DNA of 64,000 bases from Nelumbo lutea (GCA_022828595.1 JAKGHH010000002.1:88442076-88506075), one strand, 5' to 3'; positions 12,120 through 23,754 are shown, counted from the first letter of the stretch. Numbers and translations: made by a program. The notes: generated by a model from the letters alone, not told the origin.

Positions 12120-12835
12120 GTCCTGTTTAAATTCAACCTAAAAATTATTTTCAAGTCATGTCTAGCTAGTCAAAGTTGAACATCTTTAAGAGTTGTTAAT
12201 TTTCTATATCCATATCCTTTTTACAATTAATTAATGCTATGTCTATACTCTCATACTAATGAGAGTGAGAGATGTTAGTTGTCTCACTAGAGTAGTAGTG
12301 CGAGAGATGGAGATGGCTTGACATAGCAGACTCACCAGAGTAGGAGAGCAAGAGATGGAGATGGCTTGGCGCTTCAGTGCACCACCACTTGATGCTTCTC
12401 ACCTGCAACTCTACAAGGTCGTTGACCTCCGCCACAAGAACTCATTCGTTTCGGCTTCCATAGATGGTTCCTCGCTTCAGCACTTCTGCAACCCACCATT
12501 TTTCTTTTGCTAATCCAAAGTAGCTCAAATTATTGCATATATGGCTCAGTTTGGAAGGAGTACAAATACAATTTTGTAGAGTGCAAAGCCTTATATTTTG
12601 TATTATTAGTGGAGAAGCCCGTGCATAGAATGAAAAAATAATAATTAAAACTATAACTAAATTTATTAATGCAAATCAAGTATGATAAAGAAAATACAAT
12701 TTGGAATGAAAATATTGACTTGACCCCAAGTTGGGAAGAATTTGGATTTAGGCCATTAGAAAGTGGTTCAATTGATGTTTGACAATTTATGATTATTTCT
12801 TTGCTATTATTTCTCATTTGTTTGTATGTGTACAC
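12120..12835. other. Unassigned DNA with a short gene-like patch
   Basis: A GC-richer patch at about 12355-12510 has an open frame starting ATGGAGATGGCTTGGCGC that could encode about 50 residues, but no family was recognised. A half-copy of the small palindromic element at 40642 (CAGTTTGGAAGGAGTACAAA) lies at 12545-12600. The rest is AT-rich. Confidence 0.35.
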
Positions 12836-12950
12836 ATTACGAGAAAAACGGTCAAAGCCAATGGTTCAGAGGTGGCAGTCAACTGCCGTTATAGGGACAT
12901 CTAAGAACGGGATATCAAAGACCGCCGCCTACATTCATTTTAAAAACTAG
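12836..12950 (+). mobile_element. Possible CACTA-type terminus
   Basis: The sequence ATTACGAGAAAAACGGTCAAAG, followed by GGTTCAGAGGTGGCAGT and an inverted AACTGCCGTT, resembles plant CACTA (En/Spm) ends, which usually begin CACTACAAGAAAA or CACTACGAGAAAA. No partner end or transposase was seen. Confidence 0.35.
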
Positions 12951-14011
12951 CACAGTGGTTATTAATATACATTTGGCAGATTTTATTGTGAACCAGAATT
13001 AAACCGGCCTAACATTACAACGAACTGGTGTAGAGAAACGCAAGGAGGGAAAAAAAATTCTTTCTCCCACGCGTGAATTTCCCTTCTTTTTCGACAAGAG
13101 AGAAGGTTCTTCAGTTTCCAACAGAGAACCTTGCAAAGAAATTTTCAAGAGACAAGTTATTCTTTGTTGGATTTTAATCTCATAAGAGATTAAATCCAAT
13201 GGGTTTGATTGGTCAATTACATGTGAAATTGCACCTGCACACTTGATTGAAAAATTAGCTTTTCTCTTACAAAACCCAGTTTTGAACTTGTCCCATATTG
13301 GAAAATTATAAGCTTTGTTTTCAGTATTTTAATAGGAGCAATTTTACACTCCTTAGAAATAGTAGAGGAGAGTATGGGGTTTTAATACTGTGCAACACGC
13401 GCATGTGTGTGGTGCAATGAGGCACTTTAGAGGTACACTTTGCTCGCACTTCGCATGGCTTGTGAAGGGCGGCTTTGGTTTTGGGGCGATGCTGACCGTT
13501 GATCGCCGTTGATGAGACCAATAGTCACGATTTGATCGGGTGTGATGAAGAGACACAATTCAAAGCTAACAGTCATTAACAGTTGACTACTATTTAAACA
13601 GTCACAATGTTTGAAATTGTGATTGTTCAAGGTGCCTTCTCTGAACCAGCACCTACATTTTCTTCATACGTCTTTATAAACTATTTAAGGAGCATGAATC
13701 AGACTTCAAAAACACACATTTTCAAATTCCACTTTCTCTCTCTCTCAGTCCGGTCTACTATAGTCTCACAGAAGGTTTCTTAAGAGATTCTTCAACTTTG
13801 CTGGTTGCAGATTCTTGCCCAATGATCTATTGTATCCTGGGAACAGATTTGCATATAACCCAACAGCAAACTCAGTGAAACTGAGTGGGGGCAAAAAATA
13901 TTCTAAAGACAATGTCTTCAGACTCACCTTAGAACTTCTCCCCCAAAGTTACAGTGACTCCATTTACCAACAATTTTAGAATGTTAATCTGCAATAGAGG
14001 CGGAAGCAAGC

Positions 14012-14443
14012 ATGATTTCGATCAAGATGATGAACCAGGATCTTGTTCAACTAGAAAAGTTCGATGGAGAAACCTTTAGCCGATGGCAAGACAAGATGAT
14101 CTTCTTTTTTACCACACTAAATGCCTTATCAGACCGGCTCTACAATTTCTACAAGGAACTTACATCTCCAAAAGAAATCTGGAAGGCCCTGGAATTCAAA
14201 TACAAGGTGCAAGAAGCAGGTACAAATAAGTATCTTATTGCAGAATACTTTGACTTCACAATGAATGAACATAAACCCATACTAGAGCAAGTTCATGAAC
14301 TACAGGTGATACTTAACAAAATCCGATCCCTTGACATCATCCTTCCTGAATCTTTCCAAGTGGGAGCAATCATTGCCAAACTTCCACCCTCTTTGAAGGA
14401 TTACAGGAAGAAACTTCTGCACAAGGCTGAAGAACTTACCTAA
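14012..14443 (+). pseudogene. copia gag N-terminal part (broken)
   Basis: Encodes a UBN2-like copia Gag: 'LEKFDGETFSRWQDKM' is the usual start of this nucleocapsid precursor, followed by 'EIWKALEFKYK' and 'LPPSLKDYRKKLLHKAEEL'. A TAA stop at 14441 ends it where the intact protein would continue into the zinc knuckle. Several in-frame stops lie between here and 14510. The product would assemble the virus-like particle in a live element; here it is dead. Confidence 0.8.
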
Positions 14444-14509
14444 GAGTAAATTTAGCAACACCTTTGTATTGAAGAAGAGTCTCTGATTAGAGATAGTAGG
14501 GATAAGACC

Positions 14510-14863
14510 TTGGCCGGTATGCTGAACTCTAAGGTCAATTTTGTAGAAAACGGATCGAAGAAGACTAACCCTACATTACAAGTAAAGAAGAAGGATGGGA
14601 ACTTCAAGAAGAGCAACAATAAGAAAGGATCCTACTATGTTTGTGGAAAGAAGGGGCACTATGCCCGAGTCTGCCAACATCGGAAAGGTGGAACCAAGTC
14701 TACAAACATGGTAGAAGATAATCTAGTGGCCACGATTACTAAAGTCAACATGGCGGAATCGTCTTCTGAATGGTGGTTTGATTCAGGCGCCACAGTCCAT
14801 GTTTGCAAGGACAAGTCATTGTTCAAAACATATAAAGAAGTGACTGATGGCCAGAAGGTATAG
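14510..14863 (+). pseudogene. copia zinc knuckle and protease segment
   Basis: A lysine-rich stretch precedes 'YYVCGKKGHYARVC', matching the retroelement CCHC knuckle C-x2-C-x4-H-x4-C except that the first cysteine is replaced by tyrosine or lies one residue off. The protease active site is in 'WWFDSGATVHVC' (D-S-G). The frame stops at a TAG at 14861-14863. It continues the gag-pol of the element at 13289. Confidence 0.75.
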
Positions 14864-14911
14864 AAGGGAAACCAAACATGTGCCAAAATTGTTGGAAGAA
14901 GCAGCATAGAG

Positions 14912-15310
14912 TTGAACTTTACCTCCGGAAAGACACTGACTCTTTTGAATGTTCTCCATGTTCTTGACATTAGAAAGAACTTGGTCTCAATAAATCTTGT
15001 CTGTAAGAGGGGATTCAAAGTTGTCTTTGAATCCGACAAACTAATCCTATCCAAGAATGGGATGTTTGTTGGAAAGGAATATGATTGTAATGGTATGTTC
15101 AAATTAAGTATTAATGAAGGAAAAGTTTTTGTTTATATTGTTGATTCTTTCTCTTTATGGCATGATAGATTAGAACACTTAAATTTTAAATCCATAAAGA
15201 ACATGAACAAACTTGGTATAATTGCTTACAATAATGAATCAACCGAAAAATGTGAGATATGTGTAAAATCTAAAATGGCTAAGAAACCTTTCCCTAGTAT
15301 TGAGAAAAAT
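14912..15310 (+). pseudogene. copia GAG-pre-integrase segment, cut at the LTR junction
   Basis: Encodes 'LLNVLHVLDIRKNLVSI', 'SLWHDRLEHLNFKSIKNM' and 'CEICVKSKMAKKPF', the pre-integrase zinc-binding region with H..H..C..C. The protein is interrupted at about 15310, where pol sequence passes directly into LTR sequence. The catalytic integrase core is absent. Confidence 0.8.
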
Positions 15311-15890
15311 GTGTGTGCGGTGCAATGAGGCGCTTTAGAGGCGCACTTTGCTTGCACTTCATGCGCACCCATGTGGCTCGCGAAGGGCGGCTTTGGTTTT
15401 GGTGCAATGCTGACCATTGGTCACTGTTGATGAGATCAACGGTCACAATTCGATCGGGAGTGATCAAGAGGCACAATTCAAAGTTAACAGTCATTAAATG
15501 TTAACTACTTTTTAAACAGTCACAATGTTTGAAATTGTGACTGTTTAAGGAGCCTTCTCTGAACTAGCACCTACCTTTTCTTCATACCTCTTCATAAACT
15601 ATTTAAGGAGCATGAATCAGACTTCAAAAACACACATTTTCGAAATCCACTTTCTCTCTCTCTCAGTCCGGTCTACTACAGTCTCACAGAAGGTTTCTTC
15701 AGAGATTCTTCAACTTTGCTGGTTGCAGATTCTCACCCAAGGCTCTGTTGTATCTTGGGAACGGATTTGCCTATAACCCAACAGCAAACACAGTGAAACT
15801 GAGTGGGGGCAAATAACGTTCTAAAGGCAGTGTCTTCAGACGCACCTCAGATCTTCCCCTCTAAAGTTACAGTGACCCCATTTACCAACA

Positions 15891-16546
15891 TTCTTCATGA
15901 GCAAGAAAGTTGGGAAGAAAATCTAGGGTTGTGCGATTTTTTGGGCAGTTTGGGGTTGTGCAATTTTTTGGGCGATTTAGAGCTAGGGTTGTGTGGTTTT
16001 CTAGATGACCTCTATTTGTTCAAGCAAGAGAAGAGAAGAGAAGGTAACATTCTGGGCGACCTTTGTTAGTTCGAGCTAGGGTCATGGTCCAATCAAGTTC
16101 ATCAATAAAAAGGTATAATGGGAAGGTTCTTTCCATTAGAGAAAGAAACATTAAGAAACAGAAATTTAACGTTCTAGTGGAAGGGAAATGGAGAAAATAC
16201 TGGGATATAGATTACAAATGGGTGGGTGGGGTTGCATTTTGGTATTTTGTTCGTACCAATTATCTGTATCGTTCTAGACGGTTTGTTTCTTTCTCTTCTT
16301 CAGATTATATGGATAGTTGGTACTCTATCGGCCTTTACAAGGTTTTCAGTTGGTTCAGCTATTTTTTTCCCTCTGCATTTGCATCATAGCTTTGCTTGTT
16401 TTTCTTTGTTTTACATTTTTAACTGTGGCTGGTTATGGTGATGATGGTAAGACTAAGAGATACTTTAACATTGCTTATTTTGTTCTCTCTTTATCAAGGG
16501 TTGCGGATTCTTTTCATTTTTTGTCTGAACTATTGAGTGCAGCAGA
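15891..16546. other. Upstream region of the GME pseudogene
   Basis: Contains a GGGTTGTGCRATTTTTTGGGC tandem (about 15930-15990), then T-rich sequence running to the GME start codon. Open frames at 16063-16389 and 16226-16441 have no recognisable domain and are probably transcribed leader or intron sequence brought along with the GME copy. Confidence 0.4.
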
Positions 16547-17894
16547 ATGGGGAGTACTGATGGATCCACCTACGGGGCATACACATACGAGAATCTAGAG
16601 AGGGAACCATACTGGCCACAGGAGAAGCTCCGAATTTCCATTACACGAGCTGGCAGGTTTATTGCTTCCCATATTGCCAAGAGGTTGAAGAGTGAAGGCC
16701 ATTACATCATTGCTTCTGACTGGAAGAAAAATGAACACATGACGGAAGATATGTTCTGTCTTGAATTCCACCTTGTTGATCTCAGGGTGATGGATAACTG
16801 CTTAAAGGTTACAACTGGGGTTGATCAGGTTTTTAATCTTGCTGCTGACATAGGAGGGATGGGCTTCATTCAATCTAACCATTCAGTTATTATGTACAAC
16901 AACACAATGCTTGAGGCTGCAAGAATCAACGGAGTTAAAAGGTTTGTTAACCTGGAACACTTGACTGCATCATGTTTGTACTCCCTGTTTGAGAACTGGA
17001 TTCTGGATATTGTTACTATGTTACCAATTGCTGCAGTTTTTGTCTGCATGTCTTTGTATGTTGGGTTTTGTAGGTTCTTCTATGCTTCTAGTGCTTGCAT
17101 CTACCATGAATTTAAGTAGTTGGAAACTAATGTGAGATTGAAAGAGTCTGATGCCTGGCCTGCAGAGGTTTGCTGCCATAATTAATTCAAAGAAGTTGGA
17201 TTCATTTCTATTGATTTCAACTTACTGACTATTTATGGAGTTTAATCTTTTTATTTTCTTCTTGCAGCCTCAAGATGCTTATGGCTTAGAGAAACTTGCA
17301 ACAGAAGAGCTGTGCAAACATTACACAAAAGACTTATGGAATTGAGTGCTGAATTGGACGGTTCCATATATAACATATATGGCCCCTTTGGAACATGGAA
17401 AGGTTAGCTTAAACATGCAAGGATTCATATTTATTGGGTATATTTGTTTCATTGGCCATATGTTGATATATGCTGCATTGCTTTCACCAATTGTAGGTGG
17501 GAGGGAGAAGGCCCCTGCTGCTATCTGTCAGAAGGTCATTACATCCACTGATAAGTTTGAGATGTGGGGAGATGGACTTCAGACGCGATCTTTCACCTTC
17601 ATTGATGAATGTGTAGAAGGTGTTCTAAGGTTATTACTGAACTGAATATCTATCTCACTGTTATCTTTTCAAGCTCTAGTCTTATAATTTTTTCTTTGCA
17701 CTCTTATTAACTGCATTCCTATCTTTGTGTTTTTGCAGGATGGGCTGAGAATCACTTACTTTTGGATCAAGGAGCAGATTGAGAAGGAGAAGGCTCAGGG
17801 TGTCGATGTGGCTGTTTATGGGTCATCCAAAGTGGTTGCTACACAAGCACCTGTTCAACTTGGCTCACTACGTGCAGCTGATGGTAAAGAATGA
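16547..17894 (+). pseudogene. GME: GDP-mannose 3,5-epimerase pseudogene (intron-containing)
   Basis: GME converts GDP-mannose to GDP-galactose and GDP-gulose in the plant ascorbate and cell-wall pathways. Exon matches lie at 16547-16941 (MGSTDGS..YGAYTYENLEREPYWP), 17074-17167 (FFYASSACIY), 17268-17402 (PQDAYGLEKLATEELCKHY), 17497-17629 (GGREKAPAA..FTFIDECVEGVLR) and 17739-17894 (GLRITYFWIKEQIEKEKAQG..SLRAADGKE, stop TGA). Retained GT/AG introns show it is a gene duplicate, not a processed copy. Defects: the NAD-binding glycine motif reads RAGRF instead of GAGGF; about 5 residues are lost after MYNNTM; a TAG stop replaces Gln after HEFK; exon 3 has a 1-base and a ~4-base insertion; and roughly 70 residues between VEGVLR and GLRITYF are missing. 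The catalytic Cys (SSACIY) and Tyr..Lys (YGLEK) survive. Identity is from memory of the family; it is very secure. Confidence 0.93.
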
Positions 17895-18632
17895 TGTTGG
17901 TGAATCTAATCAGCATCTATGGTTGCACTAAAAGGCCTAGTATTATGTTCAAAAAATCAATACCACCGTATCATGTTGGCAGGAATGAAATGGGTACGGA
18001 TAGTAGTAATAATTCATGATGCAGGTCAGGCGTATGGTCCTTTTCATTTTTATAATTACCATTTCGATGTATGAAAGGAATGTTTTATTCACATGTATTA
18101 TACTAGATTTTGAAGGTGGGTCTCTTCTATTCTTGAATGATATAATAAGTAATCTCAGGAAGCTTCCTATTTTATGTGTCAATGAATGGATAATATGGTA
18201 CCACCTCTCTTGTAATTTTGTTCTTTTAATTGGGTGAATTCTTCATGCAAGTCACTGTTATGAAGTTTGGTTAAATGATGGCTGTCAATGTAATCAATGG
18301 CAATCTTCTATGTTCTTGAAAAGGTCGACTGAGATCAAAGAGCTAGGAAGTCTGTAGAATCAGTAGAGACAGAAACCTCTTGGGTATTCTTATCTGGTCC
18401 AGAAATTCTTACCATAGACGGATATTTCAGATCAGGTAGACTTGTATGGGAGCTGGATACCCAATTCCCCATGTAACATAGAGATTAATTTTAGACATGC
18501 CCTTATGTTAACTTCTAAGCATGTTTTCATTTGAAAGATTGAGTATACCAACCATATGATTTAAGTAACAGTTTAACTTCTAACCATGTTTTACTTCGGG
18601 ATTTGTAAATACTATCATGCTTTAACATGTAG
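17895..18632. other. 3' flank of the GME pseudogene
   Basis: Probably the former 3' UTR (first ~300 bp), then unassigned DNA. A ~70-bp repeat at 18505-18574 recurs at 18705-18775 with an offset of 200 bp, the second copy starting right at an LPXD exon end. Confidence 0.45.
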
Positions 18633-19084
18633 ATAGCTCACAATGTAGTGATTGGAAAGTGCTGCATTCTTTGTGGACAAGTTGGGATTGCAGGCTCGGT
18701 GACGTATGTTAACTTCTAAGCATGTTTTTATTTGAAAGATTTGAGTATACCAACCATATGATTTACCTAACAGTTTAAGAACTTGACGAAGTTAATGAGA
18801 TCCTGTTGGAATTCAACATCTTCATTTGTCCCATGCATATGTTGTTGACATATGCTACACGTTCCAGCAGATTGGGTTTTCTAACCATTTTCCATTATGC
18901 TGGTGCTCATATCTTAGTGGTTAATGTCAAGGTGCTTAGCTATTTCTGAGCCTGCATTGTCAAGTTGGAGGACCCTTCCAATAATTAGTTTATTTGATTC
19001 GTTTGAATATAGGTCCGTCTTGCAGCTAATAGCTATGTTACGAAAGACATTACTGAACCATGAAACTATGGTGGTTTTTCTTCG
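18633..19084 (+). pseudogene. LPXD: LPXD-type UDP-3-O-acylglucosamine N-acyltransferase relic (two exons)
   Basis: Exon-like block 1 (18633-18703) encodes 'AHNVVIGKCCILCGQVGIAGS', a left-handed beta-helix hexapeptide-repeat segment. It is flanked by an AG acceptor and a GTATGT donor. Block 2 (19013-19084) encodes 'VRLAANSYVTKDITEP', then a TGA stop, then 'NYGGF', again with AG before and GTAAGG after. Both match the plant mitochondrial LpxD-like protein of lipid A-type biosynthesis, whose intervening ~20 residues (IGDYV..RDHVSI) are not found here. Only this C-terminal portion remains, and the stop confirms decay. It lies directly downstream of the GME pseudogene on the same strand. Confidence 0.75.
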
Positions 19085-19100
19085 GTAAGGATTAATTGAT

Positions 19101-19746
19101 TGTTAGACAGTTTTGTATGCCCCTAGCTTCAATCAGTATGATCTACATTATCAGTTTATTGTAAATGAATAAAGTACATACTTGATTCATGTTCTTGTGG
19201 TGTGTTTCTGTATAATACCCTTAAACCGGACACTTATGAGACTTGTATTGATTTAGAACGTTCATAGCCAGTGGGTCGGTCTGGGGAGACCTATCCTGAC
19301 AAGGCTAACACTGATGTGCTGCCAAGTTGGTTGGGGTGGCCTGTCTCTGCCACCAGGGTGAGACCCGAGGTACATGCAGTGTAGGATTAATTGAATCTTT
19401 GAACCGGACCAGATTTTCAGTATTACCCTGGACCTTGGAGATTGATGGACAAAACTGGAAAGTTACACCTAACCCCTAGACTCGATTCTGATACTGCACT
19501 AGATGTCGGATTAGGCTGTCTTTGATATGCCAATCAATGAGATCCTTAGCGGGGTCAAAACCTAGGTATGTTGGGACAGTCTAAGAATTCATATAAGTGG
19601 GTGATCATAGTGACAGGATTAGCCCCTTTGTCGGACAAAGGTAATGATCGAGGATGCACTCTCTCTGATGGAAACCAAGACTACCGGCAACCGATTTCAA
19701 TTGTTGAGATTTGTTTTGCAAAATATATTTTATATGAGATATAAAA

Positions 19747-19782
<36 letters not shown>

Positions 19783-21059
19783 GTTTCCAACCGTTTGCAA
19801 AAGGTTTTAATTCATGGGATCCATGTGAGCAGAGAGTGCAGCACTGTTCCTTGCAGCTGAGGGAGAGGTCCTCTCTTGTCAGGTAGTGTTTGATCATTAT
19901 GGGCTGAGAGGTTAAGTGTAAAACCATTGAGGGTAATGCCTGATGGGCTAATCTTGCATCTGCCCACAATCCCTGAGGGTTACAAAGTGGCTTGGCGCAA
20001 GGACCACTTAGGGTAAGTGTTGGGCTCATAGAGCCCATGTGATGGGTTTCAGGGGGTGCACTGTCCATAACAGTGTATTCGGCCAGGCCTTGTAACAAAT
20101 GATGGGCTGAACCCTTGTGGCTGATGTGTAGATCAATGTTTCGGTCCCACGCCATACAAGGAAGCCCAACTGGGCAACAGTTTGGAAGGCTAAGTGAGCA
20201 CATAACCTTATTGGGCCTAAAGCCCATTTCGAACTGGGCTGATTTGATCAATTAAATAAGGGACGAATTCTGAAATTGGATTAGCAGATAGGATTGGGTC
20301 TTAACCCTATCCACTCAGATAGTCAAGATCTAAATGTGTTCCAGAGCTACAAACCTCCTAATGAGATTAGGAGAAGGCCGATCTAATCCGCAGATAAGAT
20401 AAGGGTTTACCCTTATCACTTAAAGGGAATTCTAATCCAAATATGATTTGGATCAGCAACTCCTAATGGGATTAGAAGCTGATCCCTTTAAGATTATAAA
20501 AGGAGGAGGGGGCGACAACCTTTATAAATACAGACACACTTCACATCTTGTCCTCAGAGCTAAAATCACAGAAGAGAGAATTCAGCATTACTGCACTAAA
20601 TCTCTCTTGCCGCCTCCATATCTGCCAGTTCGATCTTCTGTTCTCAATGGAAGCAAACAAGATTAGATCTTGATATCAGTACTTTGTGAAAGGGCTGATT
20701 GGAAGTAGTGCTCATGTGCCATCCAGCTGATTCTTGCGAAGGATCCGATTCTTCTGAAGAACACTGCTGATTCTACTCCATTGCACTGCGCCATCTTCAG
20801 TGAGAGCAGTCTTTGGTTCCTTCCTTGGGCGTGAACACCTCCATTTGGAGATACTATTTCTCCATATCAGGTATATCCCTCTCCTACTGCTTTTGTTCAG
20901 ATCTGGTTCGGTTCTTGGTTCAAGATTGATTCTTGAAAAATATGATTTTTCTAGAATAGGGAATACGATTCCCAGTAGGATGGAGAGAATTTTTTTGAAA
21001 TTCGCCCATTCTATTCCACAAGATTCGGGCGTCCATACGATGGATATCTCATCCCTTCA
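19101..21059 (+). repeat. copia 5' LTR (1.96 kb)
   Basis: Runs from TGTTAGACAG to ..CATCCCTTCA, next to the primer site. An AT dinucleotide run lies at 19747-19777. It is unusually long for a copia LTR. Related LTRs in the window are at 268-1532 (partial), 37055 (partial), 37986, 48411 (partial) and 54911. Confidence 0.85.
20495..20500 (+). promoter_or_regulatory. LTR TATA box
   Basis: TATAAA followed by AGGAGG, in the same LTR position as TATAAATAG in the 3' LTR at 56234. This is the probable element promoter. Confidence 0.5.
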
Positions 21060-21060
21060 A

Positions 21061-21076
21061 TGGTATTAGAACCAGG
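21061..21076 (+). other. Primer-binding site, initiator tRNA-Met type
   Basis: TGGTATTAGAACCAGG starts one base after the LTR. The standard plant copia site is TGGTATCAGAGC; the two differences (C to T, G to A) fit deamination. Confidence 0.8.
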
Positions 21077-22098
21077 ATCAAATCTTGAACCGAATTGGAT
21101 CAAATCTGAACCTGCGCAAATGGGCAGAAAACGTTCTACCCGATTTGCGCAGTTATAAGGTTTTCCTGGAAAATTTGTTTCTAGTTGATGGGCAATTGAT
21201 CTGAAATTAAATTTATAAATCTAATTATTATTTAGAATGTTCTTTATAATTTTCTTGATTTATGGGTTGTTCATACACATGGAGATCGAAATCTTGATTG
21301 GCGCAGGGAACCTGTGATTTTGTAGTTTCTTGATTTATTTTATTACATTTGGTCTGTAAAATATTTTTTTTATTTTTTAGACTGAATGTATAGGCATTCG
21401 ATCTGATGTAATTATTAATAAAAATTAGGTTTCTATTTATTTTATTTTGGATCGAAGATGGTGGCGCAAGGAAGGAGATTTTAGAGATGGGAAAATCGCT
21501 ATCTGCGATTTGTAGTTTATGAAACTGCAAACTGTGATCTAACCTCTGTTTTGCATGATGGATTGTGCAAACAGCCCTATCTGACTGATTCTTGTTTTTA
21601 TTTTATTAGTATTTAATTTTATATTAATTTCTTGAATTAAATCTTTAATTAAAGATCAAACCCTAGACCCATTCGAACCAAATTGATCCAAACTGGTTGG
21701 ACCGAATCTAGGGTTCGATCAAGGCTGAATGTCAGTCCCATTTCTCCCACTAATGGGCCTAAGGATTGATAACTAATTGAATGTTTAATCGGCCCAGCCT
21801 GTAAAGGCTCAGTTTTAAATTGTTAAAATTGCTAAAAGCCCACTTCGCAGATAAAGCTATATGGACCGAATTGATTAACCCTAATTTCGGCCGATATACC
21901 AAGATAATATTAATGGTTAAAATTATGGGCTTTAAAATGGGCTTTACATATATTAATTGATTGGATCAATTCTTCCCTGCATGTGATGTAAGGATGTGTG
22001 ATGTGCTACGTTCATGGACCATAAGTGCTTGGCCCATGTTGATTCGATAGTGGCTATTGCGCACACCATGGTTGAATGCACATCATTTCCATGGTGTC

Positions 22099-23678
22099 TG
22101 ATGAACTTACAATTTATCTATAATTTTTGAGGACTTTAGCATGGATTTTTATGCCGGTTTTATTAATTTTTGCCTTAATTTAGCTTAATGCTAAGAATAA
22201 GTTCAGGGATAATTAATCCAAGAAAAGGAAAGAAAAAGGCAAGAAAAGAAGGTTCAAAAAGACCAATTTCAGTCCAGCCCGGTCATGGAAGCAAGAGAGA
22301 GCACTTCGGCCCAAGAAGAGCAAGTGAATTTCTTGAGAAAACCCAAGAAAAGAAAGCCTAGCTATGAGTAGAATTCGGCCCAACAAGGAAGGTCCATTCT
22401 CAGCCCAAAAGAGCAGCTCAATGTATAGCTATCATGTGCTAAGAGAGAGCCTAAGTGCAGCCCAAATAGCAGCCCTTAGGAGGCTTTCAAAAGAGCTCTA
22501 GAAAGTTCAAGAAAGGGGTGTAATACACCCCATTCTAGAGGCTTCAAGAAGGGGCAAGAGCCCCCTTGAAAAACTATATAAGGAGGCCTCTAGGAGGGGG
22601 GAGAGGTGTTCAATTGCTTGAGAGGAAGGCTCTCCCACTCTTAGAGGTTCGGCCACCTTGAGAGAAGAGAAGAGAAGAAGGCTAGGCGCAAGGAAGAAGA
22701 AGAAGAAGGGCTGAAGGAAGTTCAAGACAAGCAAGATAGAAGAGAAGGTGAGTTCGAATTGAGGGTTTGTGATTCAAAGATCTTTTGTAATAAATCAATT
22801 GTAGTTTCATTCTCTTTTGATTCGAATTCAGTTTCTTTGTTATATTTTCTTTCTTCTTTCTCCTTTTTTTCCATTCTTCCTTGATGTATTTCAGCTTGTA
22901 AAATTTCAGTTCAGCAATTTAATTCTTTTTTATTCATTCAAATGGTCATGAATTGTACTTGAAGTTTCTTGAATAAGGGTGTTATTGTAGATTAATTCGG
23001 CCAACTAACCTTCAAAACTCATATCTGAATTCTCAGATCTGAGATTGCAAGATCTGAATTGCTTGAAAGAGAATTCAGATCTGCAATTTTCAGATTGGCC
23101 GAATTAATCTATAGCTTGGAATTCCTAGAGTGCTTAAGAGAGACTCTAGGAATTCAGATCTACTATTCAAGAACTGAATTGAGTGCAAGGTTAGAGATAA
23201 CTTGCACAATTCAGTTGGTGATCAATTCATATTTGAATTGATGCCTTAGAAGTGTTTGAAGAAATGCATGCATGGGGATTAGATTCTTGCTAGAGATTGA
23301 AGAACCGTCACTCATGCATAGGATGAACATGCGCTTGAGAGAGGCTGTTCATGACCTTGGGGTTTCACCAAACCGAGGCTCAATCATGATTTATTCGAAT
23401 GATCCAAATTGATAGATTGCTGAATTCTGATATTGACATTTACTGCTTACTCTTCTAACCTGATTTGAAGGCAATTGGGCCAATGATTTAGATAGATTTT
23501 AATTTAGGATTTTTTTTTAGCTTTCATTAAAGTTTTGATTATTTGTTGATCAGATAAGAAGTACTCAATTTAGTATTGGTAATTGTTTCCTAAATCCTCG
23601 TGGGAACGATACTTCACTCACTACTTTATTACTTGAACGGCTAGTGCACTTGCTAGTGTCACAATGAGCCACACATCA
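22099..23678 (+). repeat. LARD 5' LTR (1580 bp)
   Basis: Starts TGATGAACTTAC and ends GAGCCACACATCA. It contains many AGATCTGAATT words. A minus-strand frame of 75 codons at 22507-22734 is a chance frame repeated in the other LTR. Confidence 0.9.
22574..22583 (+). promoter_or_regulatory. LARD LTR TATA box
   Basis: CTATATAAGG in the 5' LTR, about 475 bp from the LTR start, is a good TATA box followed by a purine-rich transcribed region. The 3' LTR has the same at 28280. Confidence 0.55.
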
Positions 23679-23684
23679 AGTTTT

Positions 23685-23701
23685 TGGCGCCGTTGCCGGG
23701 G
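23685..23701 (+). other. Primer-binding site, tRNA-Asp
   Basis: TGGCGCCGTTGCCGGGG is the reverse complement of the 3' end of plant tRNA-Asp (..CCCCGGCAACGGCGCCA). It starts 7 bases after the LTR. Confidence 0.85.
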
Positions 23702-23754
23702 ATTTAGGGAAGCAATATTAGGAAACATTGGGCATTCTTAATCTGGTCTCAGTC

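Larger units (their letters stand above)
13289..15890 (+). mobile_element. Collapsed Ty1/copia element with two LTRs
   Basis: The first LTR spans 13289-13972 (TGTCCCATATTGG .. ACCAACA). A second copy of its last ~570 bp occurs at 15311-15890. Between them are gag, zinc knuckle/protease and GAG-pre-integrase segments, but integrase, reverse transcriptase, RNase H and the first ~110 bp of the 3' LTR are missing. The pol-to-LTR junction falls on the shared word ATGTGTGTG. No usual initiator-Met primer site follows the first LTR and no flanking duplication was found, so outer limits are approximate. Confidence 0.75.

Noticed and set aside
16063..16441. Two overlapping frames before the GME start
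   Set aside because: Aromatic-rich low-complexity translations of T-rich DNA; better explained as leader or intron of the GME copy.
19730..20251. 173-codon minus-strand frame (with similar ones at 48915-49388 and 361-670)
   Set aside because: It lies wholly inside the copia LTR and recurs in other LTR copies with shifts. No domain is recognised, so it is an antisense frame of non-coding repeat.
22507..22734. 75-codon minus-strand frame, repeated identically at 28213-28440
   Set aside because: The repetition only reflects the two LTRs of the LARD. The composition is purine/pyrimidine-biased with no domain.
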